Part shown: one piece after another, positions 8,396 to 17,136 of the stretch | Numbering within the stretch: the stretch's first letter is position 1 | Layout of the letters: each line of letters starts with the position of its first letter | Origin: Nitrospira tepida | Lineage (GTDB): Bacteria > Nitrospirota > Nitrospiria > Nitrospirales > Nitrospiraceae | Direction of reading: 5' to 3' | Length of the DNA stretch: 64,000 nt | NCBI RefSeq assembly: GCF_947241125.1 | Contig: NZ_OX365700.1 | Coordinates: 1,488,001-1,552,000 of the forward strand | The notes under the pieces: generated by a model | Databases searched by the model: none | The model's input: only the letters and a program-made list of their open reading frames with translations | What the model was told of the DNA's origin: nothing | Translations under genes and position numbers: made by a program

Positions 8396-9988
8396 ATGAG
8401 GCCCAGTATGCAGACCTTACTGATGAATACCCCTGAAACCAGCCGTGAGCCTGTCACCGTCCAGCCGATGGACGAACACAACATCACGTTGGTGAACAAC
8501 GTGCATCCGTCGGATTGGGTCAATCCGCAACCACAAGGGAAGTACAACATTGTCGTCATCGGCGCCGGCACCGCCGGGCTCGTGACCGCCGTGATCGCCG
8601 CCGGCGTGGGAGCCAAGGTGGCCTTGATCGAACGGCACCTGATGGGCGGCGACTGTCTGAACGTGGGCTGCGTGCCCTCCAAGGGGATGATCCGGGCCGC
8701 GACCGCCTGGGCTGATGTCAAGCGGGCCGCAGAGTTCGGCCTGCACATTCCCCCCGGCATCAAATATGACTTCGGCGCGGCCATGGCCCGGATGAGGAAG
8801 CTGCGCGCCAGGATCAGCCGCACGGACTCCGCGCATCGCTATAAGGGCCTGGGGGTGGATGTCTACATCGGCGATGCCAAGTTTCTCGGAGAGGATCGTA
8901 TCGAAGTCGTTGGACGGGCCGGAAACCGGAGCTTGCAGTTCGCCAAGGCGGCCATCTGCACCGGCGCGCGGGCGTCGGATCCACCGGTTCCAGGATTACG
9001 CGAGGCAGGCTACCTGACCAACGAAACGGTGTTCACGTTGACGGATCTGCCGCCACGGCTCGGCGTGATCGGGGCCGGTCCGATCGGCTGCGAGCTGGCG
9101 CAGGCCTTTGCGCGATTCGGCAGTCAGGTCTATTTGATCGAGGCCATGCACGGCATTATGCCGAACGAGGACCGGGATGCCGCGGAGATCGTGCTCAAGT
9201 CCATGCAGCGTGACGGGGTCACGCTGCTCTGCTGTGGGAAGGACCTCAAGGTTGGGAAGACGGAGGGCGGGAAGCGCCTGGCCGTGGATTCGCACGGGCG
9301 ACATTACGATGTCACAGTGGACGAGATCCTGGTCGGGGTCGGCAGGACGCCGAACGTGGAGGGGCTGGGGCTGGAAGCGGTCGGGGTCGAGTATGACCAG
9401 GCCGGCGTCAAAGTGAACGAGCGCCTTCAAACCACCAACCCGCGAATCTATGCCGCAGGCGACATCTGCTCGCGCTACAAGTTCACCCATGCGGCCGACG
9501 CCATGGCCCAGATCGTGATCCAGAATGCGCTGTTTCCCCATCCGCTCGGGCTGGGATATGCCAGCGCGGAGTCGCTCATCATGCCCTGGTGCACCTTTAC
9601 CGAGCCGGAGGTGGCGCACGTCGGGCTCTACGAAGAAGAGGCGAAAAAGAAAGGCATCGAGGTCGAAACCTATACCTACAAATTGGACGAGGTGGACCGG
9701 GCCATTCTCGACGGGCAGGACGAGGGGTTCGCGCGGGTGCATATTCAGAAAGGGTCCGACAAGATTCTGGGCGCGACGGTCGTGGCGGCCCATGCAGGCG
9801 ACATGATCGGCGAGTTTTCGGTCCTCATGAAAGCCGGGGCCGGGGCCAAGACGCTTGCCTCGACCATCCATCCCTATCCGACCCAGGCCGAGGTCAACAA
9901 GAAGGCGGTGACTTTGTGGCGCAAGGCCCACTTCACGCCCCGGACCAAGGCCCTGCTCACGAAACTGTTTGCCTGGATGCGGCGGTAG
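8396..9988 (+). CDS. FAD-dependent pyridine nucleotide-disulfide oxidoreductase (mercuric-reductase-like)
   Basis: About 530 residues. The N-terminal FAD fold VVIGAGTAGLVTAV is followed by the redox pair GGDCLNVGCVPSKG, the NAD(P) fold GVIGAGPIGCELAQAF, the second FAD motif IYAAGDIC and a dimerisation domain ending in TIHPYPTQAEVN, the His-Pro-Tyr-Pro-Thr pattern of the family. It lacks the N-terminal heavy-metal domain and the C-terminal Cys pair of true mercuric reductase, so Hg(II) reduction is not supported. The start is unclear: ATGs at 8396, 8408, 8423 and 8468 are possible. It lies 45 bases after the TVP38-type gene, the usual partner of this subgroup. Confidence 0.88.
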   Translation: MRPSMQTLLMNTPETSREPVTVQPMDEHNITLVNNVHPSDWVNPQPQGKYNIVVIGAGTAGLVTAVIAAGVGAKVALIERHLMGGDCLNVGCVPSKGMIRAATAWADVKRAAEFGLHIPPGIKYDFGAAMARMRKLRARISRTDSAHRYKGLGVDVYIGDAKFLGEDRIEVVGRAGNRSLQFAKAAICTGARASDPPVPGLREAGYLTNETVFTLTDLPPRLGVIGAGPIGCELAQAFARFGSQVYLIEAMHGIMPNEDRDAAEIVLKSMQRDGVTLLCCGKDLKVGKTEGGKRLAVDSHGRHYDVTVDEILVGVGRTPNVEGLGLEAVGVEYDQAGVKVNERLQTTNPRIYAAGDICSRYKFTHAADAMAQIVIQNALFPHPLGLGYASAESLIMPWCTFTEPEVAHVGLYEEEAKKKGIEVETYTYKLDEVDRAILDGQDEGFARVHIQKGSDKILGATVVAAHAGDMIGEFSVLMKAGAGAKTLASTIHPYPTQAEVNKKAVTLWRKAHFTPRTKALLTKLFAWMRR

Positions 9989-9999
9989 TGAGGGCCGTT

Positions 10000-10740
10000 A
10001 TGGGCATGACGTGGCCCATCGCGTCCGCCGCCCTGCTCAGCCTTGCAGCCGTGGTGTCAGCGGAGACTCCGGTCTTGCTGGAGGTCGGCTTGTTTTCGCA
10101 GGCCGGCGAGCGTGACGGCCTGCCCGCCGGGTGGAAGCCGCTGACGTTCAAGAACGTTCCCAAGCCCACTCAGTACGGATTGGTGAAGGACGGGGAGACC
10201 CTCGTGGTCAAGGCCGTCTCGGAAGCGGCGGCGAGCGGCCTGATCAGGGAGATCAGGATCGATCCCAACGAATATCCGATCGTGCAGTGGCGCTGGAAGG
10301 TCGCCAACGTGCTGCAAGAGGGCGATGTGACCAAGAAGAGCGGTGACGACTATCCGGCGCGCCTGTACATCACGTTTGAATATGATCCGGAGCGGGCGGG
10401 CCTGTTTGAGAAGGCCAAGTATCAAGCGGCGAAAGCCATCTTCGGCCCGGATGTGCCCTTTCGCGCGCTGAACTATATCTGGGAAAGCAAAGCGGCCAAG
10501 GGCAGCATCATCCCGAACCCCTACACCGATTGGACGATGATGGTCGTCGTGGAAAGCGGCACGGCCCGTCTCAATCAGTGGATCACGGAGGAGCGGAATC
10601 TCGCCGAGGACTTCAGGCGGGCCTTCAACGAGCCTCCCTTGATGATCTCGGGCGTGGCGATCATGACCGATACCGACAATACCAAGGAACAGGCCACGGC
10701 CTACTACGGCGACATCCTGTTCAAGAAAGCCCTCCCGTGA
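10000..10740 (+). CDS. DUF3047 family exported protein
   Basis: A 246-residue protein with a Sec signal (MGMTWPIASAALLSLAAVV, cut after SAE). The mature part fits DUF3047: LPAGWKPLTF, the QYGLVKDGETLVVKA strand, YPIVQWRWKV, DDYPARLYITFEYD, and the closing GVAIMTDTDNTKEQATAYYG. The fold is a jelly-roll-like carbohydrate-binding type by family knowledge; function is unknown. It starts 12 bases after the reductase stop codon, so it is probably in the same transcript. Confidence 0.82.
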   Translation: MGMTWPIASAALLSLAAVVSAETPVLLEVGLFSQAGERDGLPAGWKPLTFKNVPKPTQYGLVKDGETLVVKAVSEAAASGLIREIRIDPNEYPIVQWRWKVANVLQEGDVTKKSGDDYPARLYITFEYDPERAGLFEKAKYQAAKAIFGPDVPFRALNYIWESKAAKGSIIPNPYTDWTMMVVVESGTARLNQWITEERNLAEDFRRAFNEPPLMISGVAIMTDTDNTKEQATAYYGDILFKKALP

Positions 10741-10745
10741 GGGGG

Positions 10746-10852
10746 AAGGTCGAGGTTGAGGCTAAGGGTTAGCCGAGGTCGAAGAAGAGATGAAAGATGA
10801 GCGCACTGTTGCCACCGACACTTCTCTCGACCTTGACCTTAGCCTCAGCCTT
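10746..10852. repeat. CTCAAC/CTTAGC-type inverted repeat overlapping a gene start
   Basis: GAGGTTGAGGCTAAGG (10752-10767) pairs with CCTTAGCCTCAGCCTT (10837-10852) at 14 of 16 positions. The left arm lies in the spacer after the DUF3047 gene and the right arm is inside the next coding region, where it encodes part of the signal peptide. A relative with the same words lies at 60926-61039. Confidence 0.75.
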
Positions 10853-12023
10853 GTCGCTCTCCGGGTGTCTCTCGCCCATCGCCATGCATCGGGCGGTGAT
10901 CGAATATGATCGTACGGTCAGTTACGTCGAGGCGGATCTGCTGTTGCTGAACATCGCGCGGGCTCGCGCCCATCGCCCGGTCCACTTCACGGCGGTCTCC
11001 AGCGTCGCGGCGACCTTCGATTTCCGCGTCAACGCCGGCATCACCGGCAACATCGGGCATGCCGTGGGGGATGCCATCGAGCGTCCGGTGACGTTGGAAT
11101 ACTCCAACAGCGTGGCGGAGAATCCGACGATCACGATCGTGCCCGTGACGGGAGAAGAATTTACGAAGCGGGTGCTGCGGCCGCTCGACGAGGCGAAGTT
11201 CGAGTTTCTGGTCCATCAAGGCTACGACATCAACATGTTGCTCCGGATCATGGCCCGCGACATCGCGGTGGACGGGGGCGAGCGACCCACGCTCTATGTG
11301 AACGCGCCCTCGCAAGGCGAAGGCTACCGGGAGTTCCGCCGCCGCCTCCTGCACCTGGCCGGCCTCGAGGCGGAGCGAGTCCTGTTCATCGGCCCCATCC
11401 TCTATGAGGAGGCCCAGCGCGTGAGGCTGCATCGGGCGCCCAGCGCGGAGGAAGTTGTCACAGCCCTCGAAAAGGGCTATCGCTGGTCCGACGGGGAGGA
11501 GGCGACCGGCTACCTGTTGAAGCGCAAGGAAATCGGACGCCTGTTGATCTCGAACTATGATCCGAATCGAATCTCGCCCGAGGAACGACGGAGGTTGCAG
11601 GAGGAGGCCGTCCGCTATGCGGGCGACTCCATCCTGGTCGATATCCGGCCTGGGTTTCCGGGCGGAGACTTTCCGCTCCATGGCACGATCCGGTTGCGCA
11701 GCATGAACGCCATTATCAACTTTGTCGCGAGGGGGATCGGCGAGGAGCCGGAGATCGGCGTCGAGCCGGACCCCCGGACGCGCGCGATCGTGCGGAATCC
11801 CGTCCGCACGCTGGAGATCGAGGAGAGCGAGCGGAAGCCGAGCGACTTCGAATTCTCCGTGGAGTTCGATAAACGGTATTACTTCATCCGCAAGTATCCG
11901 ACCAGCGAGGGCATGTCGCCGAGCTGGAATCAGGAGGCCTTTGCGGTGCTGTCGAACCTGTTCCAGATGACGGTCACGGACCTGACGCGGTACCCGACGC
12001 CGGCCATCGCCATCGCAAAATGA
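10797..12023 (+). CDS. Hypothetical outer-membrane-type lipoprotein
   Basis: A 408-residue protein with a lipoprotein signal (LLPPTLLSTLTLASALSLSGC, given here as TLTLASALSLSGC) and lipid attachment at Cys24 in LSGC. The mature domain is rich in charged helices and short strands, with no family I can name. A hydrophobic-to-polar pattern such as LLLNIARARAHRPVHFTAVS recurs in uncharacterised Nitrospirota lipoproteins by my recollection, which I cannot verify here. The signal-peptide codons are the right arm of an inverted repeat. It sits between the DUF3047 gene and cydA. Confidence 0.75.
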   Translation: MSALLPPTLLSTLTLASALSLSGCLSPIAMHRAVIEYDRTVSYVEADLLLLNIARARAHRPVHFTAVSSVAATFDFRVNAGITGNIGHAVGDAIERPVTLEYSNSVAENPTITIVPVTGEEFTKRVLRPLDEAKFEFLVHQGYDINMLLRIMARDIAVDGGERPTLYVNAPSQGEGYREFRRRLLHLAGLEAERVLFIGPILYEEAQRVRLHRAPSAEEVVTALEKGYRWSDGEEATGYLLKRKEIGRLLISNYDPNRISPEERRRLQEEAVRYAGDSILVDIRPGFPGGDFPLHGTIRLRSMNAIINFVARGIGEEPEIGVEPDPRTRAIVRNPVRTLEIEESERKPSDFEFSVEFDKRYYFIRKYPTSEGMSPSWNQEAFAVLSNLFQMTVTDLTRYPTPAIAIAK

Positions 12024-12111
12024 GGCGTGCTCCTCACGAAGTCGGCCGGGAGGCGCCTCCTCAGGGCAACTTGACGGCTGAAATTCGTCGGGGTTGAAAC
12101 TGAATCCACCC

Positions 12112-13485
12112 ATGGCGAGCGCACTTCTCTACGATCGGCTGCAATTCGCCTTCACGGCGACGTTTCACTATCTGTTTCCTCAGCTCACGATGGGGCTGGC
12201 CCTGCTGCTCCTGTATGTGAGGACGAAGGCCTTGCGGAGCGGCGCCGCGCACGATCACGCGGTCGCTCGTTTCTGGACCAAAATATTCGCCCTGAGCTTT
12301 GCCTTCGGCGTGGTGACCGGCATCCCGCTGGAATTTCAGTTCGGGACCAACTGGGCGAGGTTTTCCACCTACGCGGGCGGCGTGATCGGCCAGACCTTGG
12401 CCATGGAAGGCCTGTTCGCGTTCTTCCTGGAATCGTCGTTCCTCGGGGTTCTGCTGTTCGGTGAGGGCCGATTCAGCGAGCGCCTCCAATGGGCGGCGGC
12501 TTTGTTGCTGTTCATCGGATCGTGGCTCTCCGGGTTCTTCATTTTGGCGACCAACTCCTGGATGCAACATCCGGTCGCCTATACGACGGGCACCGACGGC
12601 CGGGTCCATGTGGACAGCCTCCTGGACCTTCTGACGAATCCCTGGCTCCTGTGGCAGTACACGCACAATATGACAGCGGCTGTCGTGACCGCCTCGCTGG
12701 CGATGGCCGCCGTGGGCGCCTTCTATCTATTGTCCGGCCGCGACATCGCCTATGGGCGGACCTTCGTGAGGACCGGCGTCGTGGCGGGCGCCATCGCCTC
12801 CTGCCTCATGGTCTTTCCCACCGGCCACGGCAACGCGAAGCAGGTGTTCGAGCATCAGCCGGTCAAGGGCGCGGCGATGGAAGGGTTGTTCCGAACCGAA
12901 CGTGGGGCCGGCCTGTTGCTGGTGGGACAGCCCAATATGGAAACGATGACCATCGACAACCCGCTGGAAATCCCGAGCGCGCTCAGCTTTCTCGTCTATG
13001 ACGAGCTTTATGCGCAGGTAAAGGGGCTCGATGCGTTCTCCCGCGAGCTCTGGCCCGACAACATTCCGCTCCTCTATTACTCATACCACGTGATGGTCGG
13101 ACTCGGGACGATCTTCATCGCGGTCATGGGAGGATCGCTGCTGATGCTTTGCCGGGGGAGGCTCTATGACGCGCGATGGTGGCTGTGGAGCCTGATGCTG
13201 CTGGCGCCGTTTCCCTGGATTGCGACCACCGCCGGCTGGATGACGGCTGAGCTCGGGCGACAGCCTTGGCTCGTCTACGGCTTGATGCGAACCGCCGATG
13301 GAACGTCCCCGTTGGTGCATTCCGGGAACGCGCTCTTCACATTGTTGGGATTCATGGGGCTGTACCTGCTGCTCGGCCTGCTGTTCACCTTGCTGGTGAT
13401 TGAAACGATCTGGCATGGGCCGGATCATCATGCTTCGGAACCGGCGCCGGCTCTCTCGCCGGTCCCACAGGGCGGCGGGACCTGA
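12112..13485 (+). CDS. cydA: Cytochrome bd-type quinol oxidase subunit I
   Basis: A 457-residue subunit that carries the heme sites and quinol site of cytochrome bd, which reduces oxygen to water without pumping protons. Visible family features: DRLQFAFTATFHYLFPQLTMG with the conserved His in the first helix, MEGLFAFFLESSFLG with the acidic helix, QYTHNMTAAVV (heme b558 His region), YYSYHVMVGLG (heme Met region) and AGWMTAELGRQPW. The quinol loop between the last two is short, as in the CIO-like branch. The ATG at 12112 is preferred over an upstream TTG at 12094. Subunit II follows after 2 bases. Confidence 0.96.
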   Translation: MASALLYDRLQFAFTATFHYLFPQLTMGLALLLLYVRTKALRSGAAHDHAVARFWTKIFALSFAFGVVTGIPLEFQFGTNWARFSTYAGGVIGQTLAMEGLFAFFLESSFLGVLLFGEGRFSERLQWAAALLLFIGSWLSGFFILATNSWMQHPVAYTTGTDGRVHVDSLLDLLTNPWLLWQYTHNMTAAVVTASLAMAAVGAFYLLSGRDIAYGRTFVRTGVVAGAIASCLMVFPTGHGNAKQVFEHQPVKGAAMEGLFRTERGAGLLLVGQPNMETMTIDNPLEIPSALSFLVYDELYAQVKGLDAFSRELWPDNIPLLYYSYHVMVGLGTIFIAVMGGSLLMLCRGRLYDARWWLWSLMLLAPFPWIATTAGWMTAELGRQPWLVYGLMRTADGTSPLVHSGNALFTLLGFMGLYLLLGLLFTLLVIETIWHGPDHHASEPAPALSPVPQGGGT

Positions 13486-13487
13486 AC

Positions 13488-14540
13488 GTGGAAACTCTGT
13501 GGTTTGTTCTGTTGGCCTTCATGCTGACCGTCTATGTCGTGCTTGACGGGTTCGACTTCGGGACCGGCATCGTCTACCTGTTTGTCGCAAGGGCCGACGA
13601 GGAACGGCGGGCGCTCCTTGCCGCCATCGGGCCTGTGTGGAATGGGAACGAGGTCTGGCTGATCGCCTCGGGAGGGCTCTTGTTTTTCGCATTCCCGCGC
13701 GCCTACGCCGCTGGTTTCAGCGGCTTTTACCTCGCGCTGATCATCGTCTTGTGGTTGTTCATCCTGCGGGGGCTGTCGCTCGAGTTGCGGTCCCATTTCG
13801 ACCAGCCCCTCTGGACCGGCTTCTGGGATGCAGGCTTCGCCCTGGCCAGCCTGCTGCTGGCGGTCGTGTTCGGGGCTGCCTTGGGGAACCTGATTCGGGG
13901 CGTTCCGCTCAATGCCGACGGGTACTTCTTTACACCCTTCTGGACGGATTTTCTGCCGGGACCGGAGCCAGGCATCCTGGACTGGTTTACGCTGCTTATG
14001 GCACTCACGACAACGGCCATTCTCACGCTCCATGGGGCGAACTATGTCGTGATGAAGACCAGCGGAGAAACGGCACGCCGGGCATCCTATCTGGCCAGGC
14101 AGAGCGGCTGGACCGTCGTGGTCCTGACGCTTGTTGCATTGAGCGTCGTGCCGTTCGTGCAGCCGACGATCCATAACAACTATGACGCCCATCCAATCGG
14201 CTGGACCTTTCCTCTCCTCGCCGTCGGAGGCATGGGCCTGACGATCTGGGCTGGTCGTCACGGGCAGGAGGTCGCTTCTTTCGGCGGGTCATCGCTGTTG
14301 ATCATCGGCCTCCTTGCCGCGACGGCCTGGGGTGTGTATCCCAATTTGCTGACGGCAACCGGTGGGGCTTCAGTGAACAGTTTGACGATCGACAATGCGG
14401 CGGCCTCGCCCCATGGTTTGACCGTCGGGCTTGGGTGGTTTTGCGTGGGGATCGTGCTGGTGGCGCTGTATTCGGTCTCCGTCCACCGAATGTTCTGGGG
14501 AAAAGTTCCGCAGCGGGATCTCGCAAGCGATCGGAGATAA
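13488..14540 (+). CDS. cydB: Cytochrome bd-type quinol oxidase subunit II
   Basis: A 350-residue, multi-helix subunit starting at a GTG two bases after the cydA stop codon. The opening LDGFDFGTGI and the GPVWNGNEVWLI signature are diagnostic of CydB. About eight or nine hydrophobic segments follow. No CydX-like small subunit is obvious between or after the two genes. It is followed 9 bases later by the Tat-exported molybdoenzyme, so all three may be co-transcribed. Confidence 0.95.
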   Translation: METLWFVLLAFMLTVYVVLDGFDFGTGIVYLFVARADEERRALLAAIGPVWNGNEVWLIASGGLLFFAFPRAYAAGFSGFYLALIIVLWLFILRGLSLELRSHFDQPLWTGFWDAGFALASLLLAVVFGAALGNLIRGVPLNADGYFFTPFWTDFLPGPEPGILDWFTLLMALTTTAILTLHGANYVVMKTSGETARRASYLARQSGWTVVVLTLVALSVVPFVQPTIHNNYDAHPIGWTFPLLAVGGMGLTIWAGRHGQEVASFGGSSLLIIGLLAATAWGVYPNLLTATGGASVNSLTIDNAAASPHGLTVGLGWFCVGIVLVALYSVSVHRMFWGKVPQRDLASDRR

Positions 14541-14549
14541 AGACCGTCC

Positions 14550-15572
14550 ATGAATCGATTGATGAATGGCATGCGGCTGTCGCGACGTGAGCTGTTTGCC
14601 ATCGCGGGAGGGGCTGCAGCTTGGTCCATCGTGACCGATCCCAGACCGGTCCTGGGTAATATCCTCGATCGCCTGTTCCACGGCAAGCCGGCCGTTTCGA
14701 CCGCGCCGATTACGCCGAACGACGAGTTTTATGTCACCTCCTACCGGAGTCCTCCGACGGTGCGCGTTGACGATTGGCGGCTCTCCGTCACCGGCTTGGT
14801 CGAACGCCCGCTGACATTGACGTATGGGCAACTGGTCGCACGGCCCGTGACCTCCGAGATCGTGACCTTGGAATGCATCGGCAACATGGTGGCCGGCGAG
14901 TTCATCAGCACGGCCGAATGGGGCGGTGTCCCGCTTCGTGATCTGCTGGAGGAGGCGGGAGCTGATCGGCAGGCCTACGATGTCGTGTTTCATGCCGCGG
15001 ATGACTATGCCGACGGGATTCGCCTGGAGCGCGCGCTGGCGGGCGATGTCTTGGTCGCGCATCGGATGAACGGGGTGGCGCTTCCGCCTGGACATGGTTT
15101 TCCGGCTCGGATCATCGTGCCGGGGCTCTATGGAATGAAGAGCGTGCAGTGGCTGACGAGGATTGACCTGGTGGCCCACGATTATCGCGGTTACTATCAA
15201 CGATCAGGCTGGACAGATGAGGCGACCGTGAAGACGACTTCGCGCATTGATGTGCCGGTCCATGGGACGACGCTCCGGGGCGCTCGCCACCTGATCCAGG
15301 GACTTGCCTTCGCAGGCACGCGTGGCATCCGGACGGTCGAGTTGAGCTTCGATGAAGGCGCATCCTGGCGGGCGGCGGACGTCGAGGCACTGCTCTCGCC
15401 TTTTGCCTGGGTGTTCTGGCGCTACGACTGGCGGCCGCCGGGGCGCGGACTCCATGCCATTCGGGTTCGCGCGACGGACGGCACCGGACAGGTGCAGTCG
15501 GATGACCAACAGCCTCCTGCGCCGGACGGGGCCACCGGTCTCCATGAGATCACCGTGAAGGTAGAGGGGTGA
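14550..15572 (+). CDS. Tat-exported sulfite-oxidase-family molybdoenzyme with dimerisation domain
   Basis: A 340-residue periplasmic enzyme. The Tat signal is LSRRELFAIAGGAAAW. The molybdopterin domain follows, with likely Mo ligand Cys109 in TLECIGN and the closing loop GFPARIIVPGLYGMKSVQW. From about residue 235 comes the Ig-like Mo-co dimerisation domain (RGARHLIQGLAFAGTRGIR, VELSFDEGASWR). This is the sulfite oxidase / sulfite dehydrogenase arrangement, so sulfite or another small oxo-substrate is plausible. There is no heme domain; electrons would leave through a separate carrier. Its place behind cydAB suggests a respiratory role. Confidence 0.9.
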   Translation: MNRLMNGMRLSRRELFAIAGGAAAWSIVTDPRPVLGNILDRLFHGKPAVSTAPITPNDEFYVTSYRSPPTVRVDDWRLSVTGLVERPLTLTYGQLVARPVTSEIVTLECIGNMVAGEFISTAEWGGVPLRDLLEEAGADRQAYDVVFHAADDYADGIRLERALAGDVLVAHRMNGVALPPGHGFPARIIVPGLYGMKSVQWLTRIDLVAHDYRGYYQRSGWTDEATVKTTSRIDVPVHGTTLRGARHLIQGLAFAGTRGIRTVELSFDEGASWRAADVEALLSPFAWVFWRYDWRPPGRGLHAIRVRATDGTGQVQSDDQQPPAPDGATGLHEITVKVEG

Positions 15573-15661
15573 GCATGGAGTTGGCCCAGGCCGGAGACAT
15601 GGTTGCGACAACGATAACGCACCGGCGGAAGGGATCAGCCTAGATCGGGATGCCGAAACAG

Positions 15662-15691
15662 GAAGGGCCGGCCCGGTTGGGCCGGCCCTTC
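15662..15691. terminator. Perfect hairpin between convergent genes
   Basis: GAAGGGCCGGCCC (15662-15674) pairs perfectly with GGGCCGGCCCTTC (15679-15691) around a GGTT loop. There is no T-tract on either strand, so it may act as a bidirectional, Rho-assisted or mRNA-stabilising end between the molybdoenzyme and the minus-strand small gene. Confidence 0.65.
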
Positions 15692-15721
15692 GACTCGGGC
15701 GGGCAATGCAGGGACGGGCGG

Positions 15722-16027
15722 TTATTGAATCGAGTTGGCGTGATGACCGGCGGTAATCTCGGCCCGGACCGTATCTCCGGGCTTCTTCGCGCCACGAAGT
15801 TGCTTGGTGTCCTTGCTCACCACCATCTGGACCTCGTTGCCCTCGTAGTCCTCGACGACGTAGATGTTGCCTTCGACCTTGGTGAGCTTCCCCTGGACCA
15901 TGCGATGGGCCGGTCCTGGCTTGCTGTCGAATTTCTGCTGGCGTTTCTTTTCCGCCGCTTCGGCATGGGTAGCCAGGCTGAACCCCGCGATGAGCGCCAC
16001 CGCGATCATGGATTTCGTGAACGTCAT
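15722..16027 (-). CDS. Small exported protein of unknown function
   Basis: A 101-residue protein with a clear Sec signal (MTFTKSMIAVALIAGFSLAT, then HAEA). The mature domain is short, Lys-rich at first, then a beta-rich core HRMVQGKLTKVEGNIYVV, EVQMVVSKDTKQL and GDTVRAEIT, which looks like a small OB- or SH3-like barrel. AGGAGG lies 6 bases upstream of the ATG at 16027, so the earlier ATG at 16069 is not needed. No family name is assigned. Confidence 0.75.
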   Translation of the reverse strand: MTFTKSMIAVALIAGFSLATHAEAAEKKRQQKFDSKPGPAHRMVQGKLTKVEGNIYVVEDYEGNEVQMVVSKDTKQLRGAKKPGDTVRAEITAGHHANSIQ

Positions 16028-16323
16028 AGCCGTACCTCCTTCGCTTCGCCCCGGCAGCCGGCGTCTCAACCGCTGCGGGAATCAAGATGTCCAAAGCAGG
16101 GAGGCGGGTTCGCAAGGCCTATGCCGATGGAACACGCGAGATGTGCCGTTTGTTTCAACGCGTTTTCAGCGGGTTAGGGGATAGGGTCTGATGGCCGGAC
16201 GGCCGGTGAACGACGGCGCGGCGAAAAAATGGACCGGCCTGTCCAAATGTGATCGGGACCGTTGCAACCGGAGTCCCGGTGGTGTATGTCGGAACCCTTG
16301 CTGAATCCAACCGTGGTGACGCG

Positions 16324-17136
16324 ATGGTCTGGCTTCGAATCCTGATGCTCATCCAGCTTGCGGCTGTGGGCGGCTGCTCCACGGTTCCCTCCACGTTTCA
16401 TCCCAATCCGGCGATTCCCTCCCGCACTTTCTCGCACCATCTCTGGGATCAGGTCTTGCGCGCCCATGTGGCGGATGGGCAGGTGAACTATCAGGGTATG
16501 GCCAAGGACAAGCGATTTGCGGAATACCTGACAGATCTCAACCATGTCGATCCGAACGCCTTGCCGACCAGAGCCGATCGGCTGGCGTTCTGGATCAATG
16601 CCTATAACGCCTTCGCCGTCAAGGGCATCATCGATGGGTACTCGCCCCGTTCCCTGTGGGGACGCTACCGGTTTTTCATCGCGCGCGATTATCGCGTCGG
16701 GGGCGAGACGATCAATCTCTACGATCTCGAGCGATCCTTACTGATCCCCGACTTCAAGGAGCCGCGCATACATTTTGCGATCGTCTGCGCCTCGGCCTCC
16801 TGTCCCAAGCTGCGCTCATCGGCCTATGTCGGAGAGGAGCTCGACCGCCAATTGGACGAGGCTGCCAGAGAGTTCATCAACGATCCCGCCAAGAACCGGT
16901 TCGACCGGGACAACCACGTGGCGCGGCTTTCGATGATCTTCAACTGGTTCACCCACGATTTTGCCGCGCACTCCGGTTCGTTGATGCAGTACGTCAAGCG
17001 CTATCTGAACGACCCGGCGTTGGTCCATGAGATGGAACAGACCCCCTATACCATCGAGTTCCTCGACTACGACTGGAGCCTGAACGGGACGCCTCCAAGG
17101 AGCGCCGACGATGATCGTCCTGCCGGACGAACGTGA
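16324..17136 (+). CDS. DUF547 lipoprotein
   Basis: About 270 residues with a lipoprotein signal (MVWLRILMLIQLAAVGGC). The body matches DUF547: WDQVLRAHVADGQVNYQGM, RADRLAFWINAYNAFAVKGI, then HFAIVCASASCPKLR and FNWFTHDF. The family is a papain-like fold in some predictions; the conserved Cys in ASASCP and nearby His make a thiol hydrolase possible, which is inference. A longer start at 16249 would precede the signal peptide and is less likely. Its last 26 bases overlap the next gene. Confidence 0.85.
   Translation: MVWLRILMLIQLAAVGGCSTVPSTFHPNPAIPSRTFSHHLWDQVLRAHVADGQVNYQGMAKDKRFAEYLTDLNHVDPNALPTRADRLAFWINAYNAFAVKGIIDGYSPRSLWGRYRFFIARDYRVGGETINLYDLERSLLIPDFKEPRIHFAIVCASASCPKLRSSAYVGEELDRQLDEAAREFINDPAKNRFDRDNHVARLSMIFNWFTHDFAAHSGSLMQYVKRYLNDPALVHEMEQTPYTIEFLDYDWSLNGTPPRSADDDRPAGRT

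Noticed and set aside
8396-9988. Mercuric reductase (merA)
   Set aside because: The heavy-metal domain and the C-terminal Cys pair are missing and no mer genes are near. It is kept as a general disulfide reductase.
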